DNA of 64,000 nt, from NCBI RefSeq assembly GCF_038050375.1, contig NZ_CP150886.1, positions 558,001 to 622,000 of the forward strand, read 5' to 3'. Both the position numbers and the translations under genes were made by a program. Shown here piece after piece: positions 62,713 through 64,000 of the stretch. The DNA is from Okeanomitos corallinicola TIOX110. Its GTDB lineage: Bacteria; Cyanobacteriota; Cyanobacteriia; Cyanobacteriales; Nostocaceae. The number at the start of each line of letters is the position of its first letter. The first letter of the stretch is position 1. The notes beneath the pieces are model-generated. The model was not told the DNA's origin. It made no database searches and saw only the letters and a program-made list of their open reading frames with translations.

Positions 62713-62994
62713 ATGGAAAAAGTTTTAAAAGTTATTAATGATGTAATTACTAATCCTCCTATTCCCCATGAACCATACAAACAGTCTTTGAAAAATTGGG
62801 CAATGTATTGTTTACGAGATAGAGGTTTTATTGTAGTTTATGCCCAAAATTATGATTTTGCTGTGGAAGTAAAAGGAGGTGGAAAGCTATATTTCAATGT
62901 GACTAATAATGCGGTTGATTTGGATGATAAAATTAATTGGATAGTTTGGGATAGTGTAGATAAAAAAGTTAATTTGATTCCGCAGATGTTATAA
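62713..62994 (+). CDS. small protein of unknown function beside the broken methyltransferase
   Basis: This 93-residue protein has a helical start (VINDVITNPPIPHEPYKQSLKNWAMYCL) and a strand-rich core (GFIVVYAQNYDFAVEVKGGG, KLYFNVTNN). The segment FAVEVKGGGKLYF has an acid-x-Lys pattern like a PD-(D/E)XK site, though it is short and may be coincidental. It is divergent from the second methyltransferase gene (165-base gap), a usual position for an accessory or nuclease gene of a restriction system. I cannot assign a family. Confidence 0.6.
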   Translation: MEKVLKVINDVITNPPIPHEPYKQSLKNWAMYCLRDRGFIVVYAQNYDFAVEVKGGGKLYFNVTNNAVDLDDKINWIVWDSVDKKVNLIPQML

Positions 62995-63003
62995 ATTCAG
63001 TAG

Positions 63004-63031
63004 GTTGGGTTAAGCAACAGCGCAACCCAAC
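63004..63031. terminator. GTTGGGTT/AACCCAAC hairpin between convergent genes
   Basis: Perfect 8-bp arms (63004-63011 and 63024-63031) lie between the 93-residue gene and the methyltransferase gene ending at 63044. The sequence is of the common cyanobacterial GTTGGGTT repeat type and may terminate both. Confidence 0.6.
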
Positions 63032-63043
63032 TATTCATTTATT

Positions 63044-63781
63044 TTATTTCACAAATACCATAAAATGCTGTTGTGGTAATTTATTTTTTGTCTCTTGAAA
63101 ATTTAAACCTACTGCTTTCATTTCTTTTTTGACTTGTTTTTGTGTCATTTTGTGCAACCGTTTAATCATAATAAAGGGATTTTCTCCCCGATATTCTACC
63201 AATACAACTTTTCCACCTGGTTTTAAAGATTTAACAATTTTTGTCATTACTTCTTGGGGATATGCTAATTCATGATAAGCATCAACCATAATTGCTAAAT
63301 CTATACTTTCTTCTGGTAGGTTAGGGTTGGTTTCTGTGGCTAAAATTGGTTCAACATTATTGATGTTTTTCTCTTCTTTAAAATACCCAATTATTTCTAA
63401 CATTTGTGGTTGAATATCAACTGCTAAAACTTTACCTTGGGTTAATAAAGGTGCTATTAAAAAACTTAAATAACCTGTACCAGCACCAATATCTGCAACT
63501 ACATTATCGGGTTTTAAGTCTAACAGTTCAACTATTTGACTGGTTTTTTCTTCTGTTTCTCTGCTCGGCCTTTCTAACCATCCTGCACCTCTATAACCCA
63601 TAACTTGAGCTATTTCTCGACCCATGTAGTATTTACCGATACCATCAGGACTGTGATTTTGTCGCTGTTCGTAAACGGATAATGCTGTACTGGGAAGGTT
63701 GGAAAAAGTTAGTAATATTCCCCAACTTAAACATAGGATTAGTATTAAATTATAAACGGTTCTAAAGAGCGATCGCACCAT
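63044..63781 (-). CDS. class I SAM-dependent methyltransferase with N-terminal membrane segment
   Basis: This 245-residue protein has an N-terminal hydrophobic segment (VYNLILILCLSWGILLTFS) and a Rossmann methyltransferase domain with motif I VVADIGAGTGYLSFLIAPLL, acidic loop VLAVDIQPQMLEII, DLAIMVDAYHELAYP and LKPGGKVVLVEYRGENPF. The hydrophobic lead is either a signal or an anchor, placing the enzyme at or across the membrane, which is unusual for a SAM-dependent enzyme but seen in cyanobacterial homologues of this type. The substrate is unknown. Its 5' end overlaps the partial gene at the window edge by 37 bases. Confidence 0.85.
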   Translation of the reverse strand: MVRSLFRTVYNLILILCLSWGILLTFSNLPSTALSVYEQRQNHSPDGIGKYYMGREIAQVMGYRGAGWLERPSRETEEKTSQIVELLDLKPDNVVADIGAGTGYLSFLIAPLLTQGKVLAVDIQPQMLEIIGYFKEEKNINNVEPILATETNPNLPEESIDLAIMVDAYHELAYPQEVMTKIVKSLKPGGKVVLVEYRGENPFIMIKRLHKMTQKQVKKEMKAVGLNFQETKNKLPQQHFMVFVK

Positions 63782-64000
63782 TTTCCTTCTATATATTCTG
63801 TTACTAAGGGTGTAATTACAAACTTAGCAGGAAATCCGGCTTTTACGTCTACCCGCACGCAGGAATAAGGTTTCTTCCTCTGAGAACCATGGCCACTACG
63901 TCCTACATACAACAAAGAATCAGCAACTTTACGAGGAGAATCAGGAAATGTTTCCATCAGTTCTGTTCCTTCTTTTCGTTGCCGACGGGGGCGACGACCA
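63745..64000 (-). CDS. partial reading frame at the window edge
   Basis: The frame is open from the window end (GRRPRRQRKEGTELMETFPD) through SLLYVGRSGHGSQRKKPYSC and AGFPAKFVITPLVTEYIEGKW to a stop at 63745. An ATG exists at 63957, but the upstream Arg-rich sequence is in the same frame, so the gene probably continues beyond 64000. The last 37 bases overlap the start of the methyltransferase gene. The product is not recognised. Confidence 0.45.
   Translation of the reverse strand, partial: GRRPRRQRKEGTELMETFPDSPRKVADSLLYVGRSGHGSQRKKPYSCVRVDVKAGFPAKFVITPLVTEYIEGKWCDRSLEPFII

Noticed and set aside
1-64000. tRNA or rRNA genes
   Set aside because: No T-loop GGTTCGANTCC-type sequence with a matching acceptor stem, and no rRNA core motif, was noticed on either strand. 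A covariance search could still find one.

Overview
The window is a chromosomal piece of a filamentous, probably heterocystous (Nostocales-type) cyanobacterium. The evidence is the abundance of the HIP1 octamer GCGATCGC, the low GC content, several cyanobacterial-only families (DUF3598, DUF3352, the alr4036-type PPOX flavoprotein, a cyanobacterial RRM protein), heptanucleotide tandem repeats and many small palindromic repeats between genes. No rRNA, tRNA or CRISPR array was found.

Layout. 0-7 kb: a DUF2805 protein, a dead Rpn/DUF2887 gene carrying a MITE, gyrA overlapping lnt, and a CHAT-protease pseudogene split by a second MITE. 7-14 kb: pentapeptide protein, cold-type RNA-binding protein with a structured leader, a possible small RNA, a DUF3598 protein, and a B12-dependent ribonucleotide reductase (nrdJ) interrupted by a 394-residue intein. 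14-25.7 kb: a BECR-nuclease toxin/immunity-like pair, another Rpn remnant, a PPOX flavoprotein, cysE, a DUF3352 protein, rhodanese, hrcA, hicBA, murJ, a lumenal pentapeptide protein and an LCP ligase. 26-36.5 kb: manC-type guanylyltransferase, UbiB kinase, an ABC-2 exporter pair, radC, an RNB ribonuclease, rpmG-rpsR, an RDD protein and moeA.

36.5-42.6 kb is the accessory segment of most interest. It holds an orphan ParA, an ORF fusing an HsdR-type nuclease domain to a second ParA, a ParB-like protein coupled to it by a 1-nt overlap, and a large P-loop ATPase facing them. The ParA half of the fusion has its own Shine-Dalgarno and ATG inside the ORF, so the locus may make both a fusion and a free ParA. 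42.8-47 kb: two glycosyltransferases, a Cys/Trp-rich miniprotein and a PAS-Crp regulator. 48-59 kb: GHL10 hydrolase, site-2 protease, multi-PAS histidine kinase and an RND efflux pair. 59-63 kb: a restriction-modification region with a likely endonuclease, one intact C5 methyltransferase and a second broken by a single nonsense codon. The window ends in a SAM methyltransferase and a partial gene.

The recurring theme is decay and repeat invasion. Two MITEs with target duplications, two Rpn remnants, a CHAT remnant and a broken methyltransferase stand beside dispersed inverted repeats. One repeat of this kind lies in frame inside the lnt coding sequence.
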